64,000 nt of DNA from NCBI GenBank assembly GCA_964590435.1, contig CAZPWT010000071.1:1-64000 (forward strand). The letters are read 5' to 3'. Positions 1-10,000 of this stretch are shown one piece after another (the stretch's first letter is position 1; every line of letters begins with the position of its first letter). A program made the translations under genes and the position numbers. The notes beneath the pieces are model-generated. The model saw only the letters and a program-made list of their open reading frames with translations. It was not told the DNA's origin and made no database searches. The stretch comes from WSZJ01 sp964590435 (GTDB lineage: Bacteria; Planctomycetota; MHYJ01; WSZJ01).

Positions 1-296
1 AGTCGCCCGGAGGCACGTGGCGCCGGCCCGTCCGGCGCGCCTCGAAAACTGCCGTTTCTCCTCCACACCCCTCGCGCGCGCCGGATGGGCTGGTGCCGCG
101 TGCTGGAGGGCGAATGTTTCTCGCGCTCTCAGATGTAAGGACTCGAGCGTCGTCGCATATTCACTGGCGATGGCGAAATCGACCGCGGCGCCGATCGATG
201 CGACCATTGAACCGGTTCCCGGGGAATTTGACAAATTCCGGTGCTGCTCCGAGACTCTCCCCTCCGCGACGTGAGCGGATCTCCTGGGAGTGATGC
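1..296. other. Non-coding region upstream of the sdh operon
   Basis: No credible gene is seen here; the short open frames have no recognisable domain or ribosome binding site. The only notable structure is the perfect dyad at 223-239, listed separately. A TTGACA hexamer at 228-233 overlaps that dyad, but a good -10 partner at 17 bases is missing (GAGACT at 251-256). Any upstream gene must end before the window starts. Confidence 0.5.
223..239. promoter_or_regulatory. Perfect 7+3+7 dyad upstream of sdhC, candidate operator
   Basis: GGAATTT-GAC-AAATTCC is a perfect inverted repeat about 58 bases before the sdhC start. It is an AT-rich island in a GC-rich region and overlaps a TTGACA hexamer, which would suit a repressor or activator site for the operon. 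The regulator is unknown. The function is inferred only from symmetry and position. Confidence 0.35.
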
Positions 297-971
297 ATGG
301 GTTGCTCGACCTGCTGCTGGATGACCGGCCTGCTGAAGTCGTCGATCGGCAAGAAGGGCCTGATGGCGGTGACGGGGCTGGCGCTGTTCGGGTTTGTCGT
401 AATGCACCTCCTGGGAAACCTGCAGGTCTACCTTCCCAACAAGCACGCGCTGACGGAATACGGCCACCTGATCAAGAGCAAGCCGGCGCTCCTCTGGGCG
501 GCGAGGCTCGGACTGCTGGCGCTGGTGCTCGCGCACGTGGCCACGGCCATCAAGCTGACACTGGAGAACAAGGCCGCGCGCCCCGTGAACTACGCGGTCA
601 AGCGCTGGCGCGAGGCGGACTACGCCGCGCGGACGATGATGATCAGCGGGCCGCTGATCCTGTTCTACGTGGTGTATCACCTGCTGCACTTCACGACCGG
701 GCACGCCCACCCGAATTTCAACCCGGACGACGTGTACGCCAACGTCATCACCGGCTTTCAGAACAAGCCCGCGGCGATCGTCTACATCGTCGCGATGATG
801 ATGCTCACGCAGCACCTGTCGCACGGGCTCTGGTCCCTGTGCCAGACCCTCGGCCTGAACCACCCGAAGTACACGCCCACGCTGCGCTTCGCGTCCGTGG
901 CCGTCGCCACCGCGATCGGGGTCGGATACATCTCCATCCCCGTCTCCGTCATGATCGGGATCCTGAAATGA
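297..971 (+). CDS. sdhC: Succinate dehydrogenase/fumarate reductase cytochrome b subunit
   Basis: Membrane anchor of complex II, passing electrons between succinate oxidation and quinone. The 224-residue protein has five hydrophobic segments and several in-membrane histidines (VVMHLLG, LAHVATA, VYHLLHF, TQHLSHG). This fits the single-subunit dihaem b558 type of Bacillus, Bacteroidetes and Geobacter, in which no SdhD is needed; none is present. The ATG at 297 follows GGGAG at 286-290 with ideal spacing. An in-frame ATG at 321 would remove an odd Cys-rich start (MGCSTCCW) and is a possible alternative. The stop overlaps the sdhA start by four bases. The order sdhC-sdhA-sdhB is typical of this class. 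Confidence 0.93.
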   Translation: MGCSTCCWMTGLLKSSIGKKGLMAVTGLALFGFVVMHLLGNLQVYLPNKHALTEYGHLIKSKPALLWAARLGLLALVLAHVATAIKLTLENKAARPVNYAVKRWREADYAARTMMISGPLILFYVVYHLLHFTTGHAHPNFNPDDVYANVITGFQNKPAAIVYIVAMMMLTQHLSHGLWSLCQTLGLNHPKYTPTLRFASVAVATAIGVGYISIPVSVMIGILK

Positions 972-2887
972 CCATGGAACTCAAGTCGAACATCCCGTCG
1001 GGCCCGATGGAGCAGAAGTGGGAGAAGCACCGCTTCGACGTGAAGCTGGTGAACCCGGCGAACAAGCGCAAATACACGGTGCTCGTGGTGGGGACGGGGC
1101 TGGCGGGGGCGTCGGCTGCGGCCTCGCTCGCGGAGCTCGGCTACAAGGTGAAGGCGTACTGCTTCCAGGACAGCCCGCGGCGGGCGCACTCGATCGCGGC
1201 GCAGGGCGGGATCAACGCGGCGAAGAACTACTGCAACGACGGCGACTCGGTGCACCGGCTGTTTTACGACACGGTGAAGGGCGGGGACTACCGGGCGCGG
1301 GAGGCGAATGTTCACCGGCTGGCGGAGATCTCGGTGAACATCATCGACCAGTGCGTGGCGCAGGGCGTGCCGTTCGCGCGCGAGTACGGCGGGCTGCTGG
1401 CGAACCGGTCGTTCGGCGGGACGCAGGTCAGCCGGACGTTCTACGCGCGGGGCCAGACCGGGCAGCAGTTGCTGCTGGGGGCCTACCAGGCGCTCGAGCG
1501 CCAGATCGGCCTCGGCGCGGTGCAGATGTTCCCGCGGACGGAGATGCTCGACCTGATCGTCGTCAACGGCGCGGCGCGCGGGATCGTCACGCGCAACCTC
1601 GTCACCGGCAAGGTCGAGGTCCACACCGGCGACGCGGTCTGCCTCGCCACCGGCGGCTACGGAAACCTCTTCTTCCTCTCGACGAACGCGAAGGGCTGCA
1701 ACGTCACGGCGATCTGGCGGGCGCATCGCCGCGGGGCGCTCATGGCGAACCCGTGCTTCACACAGATCCACCCGACCTGCATCCCGGTGAGCGGCGAGTA
1801 CCAGTCCAAGCTCACCCTCATGAGCGAGTCGCTTCGCAACGACGGCCGCATCTGGGTCCCGAAGGACAAGGGCGACAGGCGCCCCGCGCCGCAGATCCCG
1901 GACAGCGACCGCGACTACTACCTCGAGCGCCGCTATCCCTCGTTCGGCAACCTCGTCCCCCGCGACGTCGCTTCCCGCGCCGCCAAGGCGGCCTGCGACG
2001 AAGGGCGCGGCGTCGGGCCCGGCGGGCTCGGCGTGTACCTGGACTTCGGCGACGCCATCAAGCGCCTCGGCGAGAAGACGATCGCCGACAAGTACGGGAA
2101 CCTGTTCGAGATGTACGAGCGCATCACCGACGAGAACCCGTACAAGCAGCCGATGCGCATCTACCCCGCCATCCACTACACGATGGGAGGCCTGTGGGTG
2201 GACTACAACCTGATGTCCACGATCCCGGGGCTGTTCGTGCTCGGCGAAGCGAACTTCAGCGACCACGGCGCGAACCGGCTCGGCGCCTCGGCGCTGATGC
2301 AGGGACTGGCCGACGGGTACTTCATCATCCCGTACACGATCGGGCATTACCTCGCGAACTCGAAGCTCGACAAGGTCGAGCCGGACAGCGCGCTCTGCAA
2401 GCCCGTGCTCGAGGAAGTCGCGGGCCGGCTCGCGAAGCTGCTCGCGATCAAGGGGAAGCGCTCGCCGGACTCATTCCACCGCGAACTCGGCAAGGTCATG
2501 TGGGACAACTGCGGCATGGGCCGCAACTCCGCGGGGCTGCAGAAGGCCCTCCAGCGCATCCCCGAGATCCGCGAGGAGTTCTGGAAGAACCTGTCCGTGA
2601 CCGGGACGGGCGACGAGTTCAACCAGCAGCTCGAGAAGGCCGGCCGCGTCGCCGACTTCCTCGAATTCGGCGAGCTCACCTGCACCGACGCCCTTCACCG
2701 CGAGGAATCCTGCGGCGGGCACTTCCGGGAAGAGCACCAGACGCCTGACGGCGAGGCGAAGCGTGACGACGACAAGTTCGCGTACGTGGCGGCGTGGGAG
2801 TGGAAGGGTGTGGGGCAGAAACCTGAGCTCAACAAGGAGCCGCTGACGTTCGAGATCGTTCACCCGACGCAGCGGAGCTACAAATAA
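968..2887 (+). CDS. sdhA: Succinate dehydrogenase/fumarate reductase flavoprotein subunit
   Basis: Catalytic subunit of complex II, interconverting succinate and fumarate through covalently bound FAD. The 639-residue length matches the b558-type family. The FAD-binding GTGLAG motif is near residues 42-47. The HSIAAQGG segment carries the histidine expected to hold FAD. Conserved FTQIHPTC, HYTMGGLWVDY and GANRLGASALMQG segments follow. The start ATG at 968 overlaps the sdhC stop (ATGA); a second in-frame ATG lies at 974. The reading frame is open far upstream of 968, but that extension lies over sdhC and is a GC-rich artefact. The stop overlaps the sdhB start (TAATG). Confidence 0.95.
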   Translation: MTMELKSNIPSGPMEQKWEKHRFDVKLVNPANKRKYTVLVVGTGLAGASAAASLAELGYKVKAYCFQDSPRRAHSIAAQGGINAAKNYCNDGDSVHRLFYDTVKGGDYRAREANVHRLAEISVNIIDQCVAQGVPFAREYGGLLANRSFGGTQVSRTFYARGQTGQQLLLGAYQALERQIGLGAVQMFPRTEMLDLIVVNGAARGIVTRNLVTGKVEVHTGDAVCLATGGYGNLFFLSTNAKGCNVTAIWRAHRRGALMANPCFTQIHPTCIPVSGEYQSKLTLMSESLRNDGRIWVPKDKGDRRPAPQIPDSDRDYYLERRYPSFGNLVPRDVASRAAKAACDEGRGVGPGGLGVYLDFGDAIKRLGEKTIADKYGNLFEMYERITDENPYKQPMRIYPAIHYTMGGLWVDYNLMSTIPGLFVLGEANFSDHGANRLGASALMQGLADGYFIIPYTIGHYLANSKLDKVEPDSALCKPVLEEVAGRLAKLLAIKGKRSPDSFHRELGKVMWDNCGMGRNSAGLQKALQRIPEIREEFWKNLSVTGTGDEFNQQLEKAGRVADFLEFGELTCTDALHREESCGGHFREEHQTPDGEAKRDDDKFAYVAAWEWKGVGQKPELNKEPLTFEIVHPTQRSYK

Positions 2888-3660
2888 TGAAGCTGAAGCT
2901 GCATATCTGGCGGCAGGCGGGCCCGAAGTCGCAGGGCCGGATGGTGACGTACGACATGCCGGACGCGAGCCCGGAGATGTCGTTCCTCGAGATGCTGGAC
3001 GTGCTGAACGAGCGGCTGATCGAGAAAGGGGACGACCCGGTGGCGTTCGACCACGACTGCCGGGAGGGGATTTGCGGGATGTGCGGCATCGTGATCAACG
3101 GGATTCCGCACGGGCCGAAGCAGGCGACGACGACGTGCCAGCTCCACATGCGTTCGTTCAAGGACGGCGACGAGATCTTCCTGGAGCCGTGGCGCGCGGG
3201 GGCGTTCCCGGTGGTCCGGGACCTCGCGGTAGATCGCGGGGCGTTTGACCGCGTGATCGCGGCGGGCGGGTTCATCAGCGTGAACACGGGGAGCGCGCCG
3301 GAAGCGAATTCGGTCCCGGTGTCGAAGAAGGACGCGGACCTGGCGATGGATGCGGCGGCGTGCATCGGCTGCGGCGCGTGCGTCGCGGCGTGCCCGAACG
3401 CCAGCGCGATGCTGTTCACGTCTGCGAAAGTCTCGCACCTCGGGCTCCTGCCCCAGGGAAAACCGGAAAAGGCCGCGCGGGTCCAGAAAATGGTGAAGCA
3501 GATGGACCTCGAGGGTTTCGGCAACTGCACCAACACGCGCGAATGCGAAGCCGCGTGCCCGAAGTCGATCGGCGTCGAGTTCATCGCGCGGATGAACCGC
3601 GATTACCTCAGCGCCTCGTTCTTCGACCGCCCGGACGTGGAGCGCGGCGGCGGGGCGTAA
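2887..3660 (+). CDS. sdhB: Succinate dehydrogenase/fumarate reductase iron-sulfur subunit
   Basis: Electron-transfer subunit linking the flavin in SdhA to quinone in SdhC. It has 257 residues. The plant-type 2Fe-2S site is CREGICGMCG from about residue 58. The 4Fe-4S site is CIGCGACVAACPN from about residue 159. The 3Fe-4S site is CTNTRECEAACPK from about residue 214. All expected cysteines are present, so it should be functional. It is translationally coupled to sdhA by a one-base overlap. A hairpin follows at 3698-3719. Confidence 0.95.
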   Translation: MKLKLHIWRQAGPKSQGRMVTYDMPDASPEMSFLEMLDVLNERLIEKGDDPVAFDHDCREGICGMCGIVINGIPHGPKQATTTCQLHMRSFKDGDEIFLEPWRAGAFPVVRDLAVDRGAFDRVIAAGGFISVNTGSAPEANSVPVSKKDADLAMDAAACIGCGACVAACPNASAMLFTSAKVSHLGLLPQGKPEKAARVQKMVKQMDLEGFGNCTNTRECEAACPKSIGVEFIARMNRDYLSASFFDRPDVERGGGA

Positions 3661-3697
3661 TCCGGGACGGGTCGAACCGCGGGACGCGTACGGCGTT

Positions 3698-3719
3698 GGA
3701 TCGGGGAGAAACCCCGTCC
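3698..3719 (+). terminator. Hairpin after sdhB, weak terminator candidate
   Basis: GGA-t-CGGGG-agaaa-CCCCG-TCC forms an eight-pair stem with one bulged base and a five-base loop, between sdhB and the next gene. No T-run follows, so intrinsic termination is doubtful. It sits just upstream of the TATAAT at 3730. Confidence 0.3.
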
Positions 3720-3729
3720 TCGCGAGGCC

Positions 3730-3735
3730 TATAAT
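3730..3735 (+). promoter_or_regulatory. TATAAT -10 element 7 bases before the start codon
   Basis: A perfect TATAAT ends seven bases before the ATG at 3743, so a transcript would be leaderless or nearly so. No good -35 sits at the usual distance; the TTGGAT at 3696 is too far. In such GC-rich DNA a chance match is unlikely. Confidence 0.5.
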
Positions 3736-3742
3736 CGCGCCC

Positions 3743-6700
3743 ATGCGCCGCGCCCTCGTCCTGCTCGCCCTGCTGGCGATCCACGCTTCGGCCGAGGACG
3801 CGGCGGCCCTGTGCGATCGCCTCTCCTCCGAGGCCGAGGAGGAACGCGCCGCGGCAGCAGCACAGCTCCGGCTCCTCGGCGCCGAGGCCGACGCCCCCCT
3901 CGCGAGCCTCGAGTCCTCCGACCGCCCCGGCGCCGCCCTCGCCGGCGCCGTCCGCGCCGCTCGCAGGTGGGATCCCGAACGGACCGTCGACGACCTCGAA
4001 ATCTTCCAGCAACTCGCGTCCGCCGAACAGGGCCAGCGGGTGGCAGGCTTCACGCGGGTCGTGCTGCTGGGAAGCGCGCGAGCCGGGGCCGTGGCGCGCC
4101 GCGTCCTCGATTCCTTCGACGGATGGACGCGGGACCAGCTGATTTCCAGCCTGGGAAACGGTCCCGGCCGCGATCGCGGCTGGGCGCGGGAAGCCCTTCG
4201 CTGGTCCCGGGCGCCGGAAGAGGGGACGCGCTCCTCCGCCGCCTGGGCACTGTCAGCCCATGCGGGCCGTGAGCACGTCGGGGACGTCCGGATCTGGCTC
4301 GAGCGCGAGCCGGACCCGTCCACGCGGGCGAGGCTCTGGCAAGTCCTGGCCTGGATCACGGCATCGCCGGCCGATCTTCCGGCCCTCCCCGCGAATCCCG
4401 AGGAATACGCCGCGGTTCTCGAGCTGCTGGCAGGCGGAAACTCAATGGAGTTCCGACAGCTGGCGTGGCGAGCGGCGCGGAAGCGGCTGCCGTCTCCTCT
4501 CAGCCGCGCATTCCTCCAGGACCCCGTGCGGGTCCAGGGAATGCTCGGGATCGATGCCTGCGTCGGCCTGTTCGAATTCGGAAGCCGGCCGTCGGCGATG
4601 CCGCTCGATATGCGGCGGAGGCTGGGAATTTCGCCGCGCCCCGAAGCCCGCGCGCTGGCGGCGATGATCGAGGACCTGTCCCCGCTGGAGATTTCACGGG
4701 CGGCGATGTTCCTCGACGATCCCGATTACTCCGTGCGCCTCGCGACCCTTCAGAGCCTCGACCGCTGGGAACGCACCGGGGCCACCCGGTCCGAGAACGA
4801 ACGCCTGGCGGCCTTCGCACGATTCGGCGCCGCTGTCCGGACGCTTCTGGACGCGGCCGCGGGGGCGGAAGCCGCACCGGACAGCGCCTGGGCGGTTCGC
4901 TACCTCCTGCGGGAAGGGGGCCCATCCGCGACGATCGCCGCCACGGCGTACCAGGCATTGTGGACGACGCGGTCCCTCTCGTCCGAGCTGCTCCGGCCGC
5001 TCGAAGACGACAAGGATGCGGGTCCGGCGGCGAAGCGCATCCGCCGCCTGCTGCAGCTCGGCATCCCGCCGCAGGGCGTCTCGCTGAACCGCGGGCTCGA
5101 CAGCCCGGCGCGCGTGCGTTCGGGATGGATCCCGGCGCTGGACCTGGACGTCTGGCGCGCCCTGGTCGCTTCCAACGACGGCGAGGAAAAGCAGCTGGGC
5201 GTTTCGCTGATGGGGGACGCGTGGGACCGGATGGACCTCAGGGCCGAGATCGCCGAGGACCTGGTGAAGCTCGCTGCCGACCCCGACGCCGCGGCCAGCC
5301 AGCAGGCGATCGCCATTCTCTCGTCGTGGTCGCCGGACCGCATCCCCGAAAAGGCGGACCTGGACCCGCGCGAAGTCTGGTACCGGTCGCGCACCTACGT
5401 CCTTCCCCGCCTCCGGGCCGCGCTCGCGCCGCAGACGCCGCTCGACCGCCAGCGGGCCGCCGTCCTCCAGTCCCACGGCGACCGCGCGCTCCTGCTCGCA
5501 GCGCTTCGCGCAGGCCGCTACGACCAGCCCGCCACGGAGATGTTCCTCCTGCAACGGCCCGGCGAGCCCGGGCTGCTGCCGATCTTCCTGCAGCGGATCG
5601 AAGCCCTGGAAGCGCCGCTGACGTCGGTCCCCTGGCTGGCCGCGCTGGCGGCGTGTTCGCCGGAGGGGACGCGCATCGTGGCAGCGCTGGCGCGGCAAGG
5701 GACGCGGGCGACCCGGCCTGCGGCGCTGGCCACGCTTCTCATGCGCCCCTGGTCCGACTTCGCCGCCGAGCCGATCGTCGAGGCGGCCGCGGTGTCGGCG
5801 GACCCGGCCGAGCGTTCCGTTCTCCTTCAAGCCCTGCGGCTGCAGCCCGGCCGGAATCGGCCGGCGTACTCGCCGCGACTCGCCGAATCGATTGCCGCGC
5901 TCCTTCTGCGCATGGAGAAAGACCCGGCGGATCGGGCCGACCTGGAAGCGCTGGTCGCGGGGCTCGGCGAATCGCTGGCGCAGGTGTCCGACGCGACCAT
6001 GACTGCGCTCGCGAACAACAAGGCGATCGCGGCGATCGCGCGCGCCTCGGGCGTCGAGTTCTCCGCCGGCTCCGGTTCCATCGAGGCGCAGATTTTCGCC
6101 GGCGACCGCGCGACCCGGAACCGCGCGCTCTCGCGCCTCCCCGCGGCGTCCCTGCGATCCGTCCGCACCGCGGTCGCATCCTGGCTCGTCTGCGGAAACC
6201 TCTACGACTACACGGAGCTGTACACGCTGGATCGCTCGAACGCCGAAGCCGACGCCGCCCTTCTCGTCTGGGCGGCGGAAGACCCTCTGAACCGGGAAGA
6301 ACTTCTTCGGATGCGGCGCCTCATCGGGCGGTGGAGCTACTACCGGCCTGCCGTCGCGGGCGACCGGTCCTGGCGCATCGCGGACGCGGAAGAGCCCCGC
6401 GAGTTCCGCGGTGGTTCGGCCCGCGCCCGGTCGCGCGCCGCCGGCCGCGTCGGCGACGCGCCCTCGGCCGAGTTCGCCGCCCTCTGCGCCGCCGCCTTCC
6501 ACGGCTGTCGTGGCGACGAAATCGCGCTCCAGGCAGTCCTCCCGCGCCTCGGTCCGGACGCCCTCCCCCGCCTCGCCCCTCTGCTCAACGCAAAGCATGA
6601 CGCGATCCGCTCCATGACCGCCCGCGCATTCGGCCGCCTGGGCGGCAAGGCCCCCGCGTTCGCCTGCGCGGCGCTGCGCGTCTCGCTCGAGGGCGAGTCG

Positions 6701-7039
6701 CACCGCGGGGCGCGTGCCGCGAAGCTCGCGGCGCTTCAACGTCTCGGCGACGCCGCCGCCCCCGGCCGGCTGGGCGACATGGCCGCCTCTCCTGACCCCG
6801 ACGAGCGACTCGCCGCGGCGCTGGCGCTTCCGGCCGCGGGGAATCGCGGCGCCGCGGCGATCCTCGCCGGCCTTGCGCTCGACGGCGATTTCCGGATCCG
6901 GGACGCGGCGGAGACGGGGCTTCAGCGGCTCACGCGCCGCGTCTGGCCGCCGGACGTCCGCCCGTGGGAGCCGCGCGGCTGGAGCGGGTGGCTGGAGGCG
7001 AATCCAGAGGCGCCGCTTTTCCCCGATGACGGCCCCTGA
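3743..7039 (+). CDS. Secreted HEAT-repeat-like protein, first of two tandem paralogs
   Basis: A 1098-residue protein with an N-terminal signal peptide (MRRALVLLALLAIHASAED), so exported. The rest is alpha-helical, Ala/Leu/Arg-rich and made of irregular 30-40 residue helical pairs like degenerate HEAT or Armadillo repeats; no catalytic motif is seen. The C-terminal part (from about residue 915) contains GDEIALQAVLPRLGPDALP and ends with a W-x-x-W-L-x-A-N-P signature. The downstream gene shares both, so the two arose by duplication. Secreted HEAT proteins of this size are common in Planctomycetota. The role is probably protein binding or scaffolding; no specific function can be assigned. Confidence 0.8.
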   Translation: MRRALVLLALLAIHASAEDAAALCDRLSSEAEEERAAAAAQLRLLGAEADAPLASLESSDRPGAALAGAVRAARRWDPERTVDDLEIFQQLASAEQGQRVAGFTRVVLLGSARAGAVARRVLDSFDGWTRDQLISSLGNGPGRDRGWAREALRWSRAPEEGTRSSAAWALSAHAGREHVGDVRIWLEREPDPSTRARLWQVLAWITASPADLPALPANPEEYAAVLELLAGGNSMEFRQLAWRAARKRLPSPLSRAFLQDPVRVQGMLGIDACVGLFEFGSRPSAMPLDMRRRLGISPRPEARALAAMIEDLSPLEISRAAMFLDDPDYSVRLATLQSLDRWERTGATRSENERLAAFARFGAAVRTLLDAAAGAEAAPDSAWAVRYLLREGGPSATIAATAYQALWTTRSLSSELLRPLEDDKDAGPAAKRIRRLLQLGIPPQGVSLNRGLDSPARVRSGWIPALDLDVWRALVASNDGEEKQLGVSLMGDAWDRMDLRAEIAEDLVKLAADPDAAASQQAIAILSSWSPDRIPEKADLDPREVWYRSRTYVLPRLRAALAPQTPLDRQRAAVLQSHGDRALLLAALRAGRYDQPATEMFLLQRPGEPGLLPIFLQRIEALEAPLTSVPWLAALAACSPEGTRIVAALARQGTRATRPAALATLLMRPWSDFAAEPIVEAAAVSADPAERSVLLQALRLQPGRNRPAYSPRLAESIAALLLRMEKDPADRADLEALVAGLGESLAQVSDATMTALANNKAIAAIARASGVEFSAGSGSIEAQIFAGDRATRNRALSRLPAASLRSVRTAVASWLVCGNLYDYTELYTLDRSNAEADAALLVWAAEDPLNREELLRMRRLIGRWSYYRPAVAGDRSWRIADAEEPREFRGGSARARSRAAGRVGDAPSAEFAALCAAAFHGCRGDEIALQAVLPRLGPDALPRLAPLLNAKHDAIRSMTARAFGRLGGKAPAFACAALRVSLEGESHRGARAAKLAALQRLGDAAAPGRLGDMAASPDPDERLAAALALPAAGNRGAAAILAGLALDGDFRIRDAAETGLQRLTRRVWPPDVRPWEPRGWSGWLEANPEAPLFPDDGP

Positions 7040-7057
7040 GACGTCGCGGTGCGGGCG

Positions 7058-7063
7058 TATACT
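7058..7063 (+). promoter_or_regulatory. TATACT -10-like element 6 bases before the start codon
   Basis: TATACT followed by six C and then the GTG at 7070. The same arrangement (TATAAT, seven bases, start) precedes the upstream paralog, suggesting the promoter was duplicated with the gene. Confidence 0.45.
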
Positions 7064-7069
7064 CCCCCC

Positions 7070-10000
7070 GTGAGACGCGCCCTGCTCGCCCTCCTCGTCA
7101 CGTCCTCCCTCGCCGCGGGCGAGGACTGGGACGCGCGCTGCCGGGAAGCGGCCGCGGGGACGCCGCCGGCGCGCCGGGTCGCGATCGAGGAGCTGCGCCG
7201 CGGGGGCCCCGAGGCCGGCGAAGCGCTGGCGCGCGCCGCCGGCTCGGCCGATCCGGATCTGGCCTCGCTCGCGGAGCTGCTGCTCGCGGCACGCCGGTGG
7301 GACCCGGACGCGCGGATGGCCGACATCGAGCCCCTGCGCCTGCTCGACCGGGCGCCTCGCGCCGGCGTCATGGACGCCGTCACCGCGTTCGGCAACGCAG
7401 GCGCGTGCCGTTGCGGCGCCGTCGTCGCGCGGATCCTCGAGGCGCGCCCGCGCGACGAACGGCCGGCGCTTCTCTCCATCCTCTCGCGGTCGCCCGCAAG
7501 GGATCCCGGCTGGGCGGAGGTCGCGACGGCGATGCTCACGGACGATTCGCCGGAGACCCGGCGAGCCGCGCTCGGGGTCATCCGGATCCACGGGAACTGG
7601 CATCACGGGGCGGCGCTCCGCGCGGAGATCGCCCGCGAGACGGACGCGGAAACCGCCGCGCTCGCCTGGACGACCCTCGTCGACATCGCCCGCGGCCCGG
7701 AGGACCTGCCGCCGCTTCCCGAGGACCCGATCCTCTACCACGCCGTCCTCGGGATGATGGCGGGAAACGGGGAGCGACCGCGGATGGTGAGGAGGGCGTG
7801 GGAAGCGTGGGGCCGCCGGCCGGGCAGTGCGGCGCCGGCCACGTTTGCCTACGACCCGCCGCGGCTGGTGCGGCTGGCGGGGATGCCGGCGCTGGAACGC
7901 GCGGTCGAAGCGTCGGACGGGGTCGGGGAGCTGGGGCCGGGAGAAATGCAGGCGCTCGCCCGGTCCGGGAAGGCGCCGTTGCGCGGCGCAGCGCATTACC
8001 ACGGGGCGGACTCAGCGAACACGTTCGTCCGACTCGGGGCGCTTCTCGAGGACCCGGACGAGCGCGTCCGGAATCGGGCGCAGGAGGTTCTCGCCGACAC
8101 CTTCGAAATCTGGTCCGACCAGTCGCACGAGGACCAGCGCGAGAAGTTCCGCCGCCTGTCGCTGGCCGTCCGGATGGCGCTCGATATCCCGCTGGGGATC
8201 TCGACCGCCGGGGAAACAGCCTGGGCGGTCCGCGTCATCCTCGAGGCCGGAAAGGCGGTCGGCCCGATGGCCCGGCTGGCCGTGACGCTTCTCTCCGAAA
8301 TGGGGGCCGACGGGTTCGACGCCCTCCTCGAACTCGAGCAGGACCCGGACCTCGGCGCCGCCGCTTCCAACGCCCGCCGCGCCATCGCCCTCGGGCTCGA
8401 CGGGAACGGGCTGGATTTCGAGGAAGGGCTCGATTCGCGCCCGTGGCTCGACTGGTTCCCGACCAGGATCGACTGGAATCCCTGGCGCCCCTTCGCGGAA
8501 TCACCCGACGAAGAGGACCGGTGGTTTGCCGCGAGCCTGCTGACGAACGTGTGGGATTTGCTGGAGCATCGGGAGGAAACGCGCCGGATCGCGCGGCGGC
8601 TCCTCGAGGACGGCAACGCCGACATCTCTTCCGCCGCGCGGCAGTTCCTGCTGTGGCGGCACTCCGTGGATCTTCCCGAAGAAGACACGCTGCGGCCCGG
8701 GGAAGCCTGGGTGCGGGAGCGGGGATACGTCCTCGAACGGCTGCGCGCCTCCGCCGACGCGCTCGCGCCGCTCGACGCCGACACGGCACGGGCGATCTTC
8801 GACCGCGGCGACCGGGCGCTGGTCCTGAAGGCCTCGCATGCCGGCCGCTTCGCCTCCGACGATCTCCGGGATCTCATCCGGGCCGCGGGCGAGCCCGGGC
8901 TTCTCCCGATCCTGCTCCGGGAGTTGTCCGAGGGAAGCGTCACCAACTGGCCCGTCTGGTCCGCGCAGATGGCTTCCTGCGGCGCCGACGGCTGCCGCCT
9001 CCTGGCCGCCGTCGCCCGCACGGCAGACTCCCAGGTCCGCGCCGCCGCCATCGGCGCCCTCCTCGCCAACCCGTGGGGTTTCGAGGCCGCCGCGCTTCCG
9101 CTCGAGGAACTCTCCGCGCTGGAAGGCGAGGAGTGGGAAGCGGCCCTGTTCGGCGCGATGGCGGCCGGCGGTCTGGCATGGCGGGAGGATCCGCTCCCCC
9201 GGCGCACCGCCGACGCGATCGCGCGGGCGATCCTCAGGCTCGCGGACCTGACCGTCGCGGGAGACCGCGCGCTCCCGCTGGTCCGCACCCTCGGCCGCAA
9301 GTCGCTGCGCGACGCTTCCCCCGCGCTCCTGCTCGACCTGTCCTCGCGCCCGGCGCTCGCGGAGGCGGCGGTGGCCTCCCGCGCATGGATCGGACCGGTC
9401 CGCGGGCTTCACGAACGCGCGTTCCGCGCGGCCAGCTGGATGCGCGGAACGGCCACGGACCTGCTTCCCGGCAACCACCTCGAGCTGGTTCGGTGCGCGG
9501 TGCTGGCCTGGGTCGAGTCCGGCTCCTGGCGGGAACTCCCGGAGCCCTACCGGATCGGCTCTTCCTGGCAGGAGATCGTCGTGGCCCTGCTCGACGAAGC
9601 CGCCCGAAACGAAGAGCACCGCGAAGCGATCCTGGACGCGGTCGGCCGGGTCCGCCAGTACGCTTACGACCAGGCCCCCGCCGCAGCCGTCCCCAGCGTC
9701 CGCTTCTCCCCCGCCCCACCGCCCCCCTCCTTCGAGGGCCGCTCGGAACAGGAACGGGCCGAAGACGCATCCCTGTTCGCCGGCAATCCCGACACCTTCA
9801 CCTTCGAGCGCCTCTGCAGCGCCGCTTTCCGGGGCGCCACGGGCGACGAGATCGCCCTCGATGCGGTCGCGCCCCGCCTCGGCCCCGATGCCCTGCCGCA
9901 GCTCGTGCCCCTCCTCGGCCGAAGAGACTCCCGGCTGCGGATGACCGCGGCGTCCGCGATCGCCCGCGCCGCCGGGCCCGCCCGCGGCTTCGCCCTCGCC

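Noticed and set aside
290..967. N-terminal extension of sdhA back to 290
   Set aside because: The extension lies in another frame over sdhC and has no similarity to flavoprotein subunits; ATG 968 is coupled to the sdhC stop.
7049..7069. GTG 7049 as start of the second HEAT-like gene
   Set aside because: It would add seven residues over a TATACT element; GTG 7070 gives a signal peptide matching the paralog.
4694..8002. An 1102-codon open frame on the minus strand opposite the HEAT-like genes
   Set aside because: It spans two real plus-strand genes, is Arg/Gly/Pro-rich without domains, and is typical of antisense frames in very GC-rich DNA.
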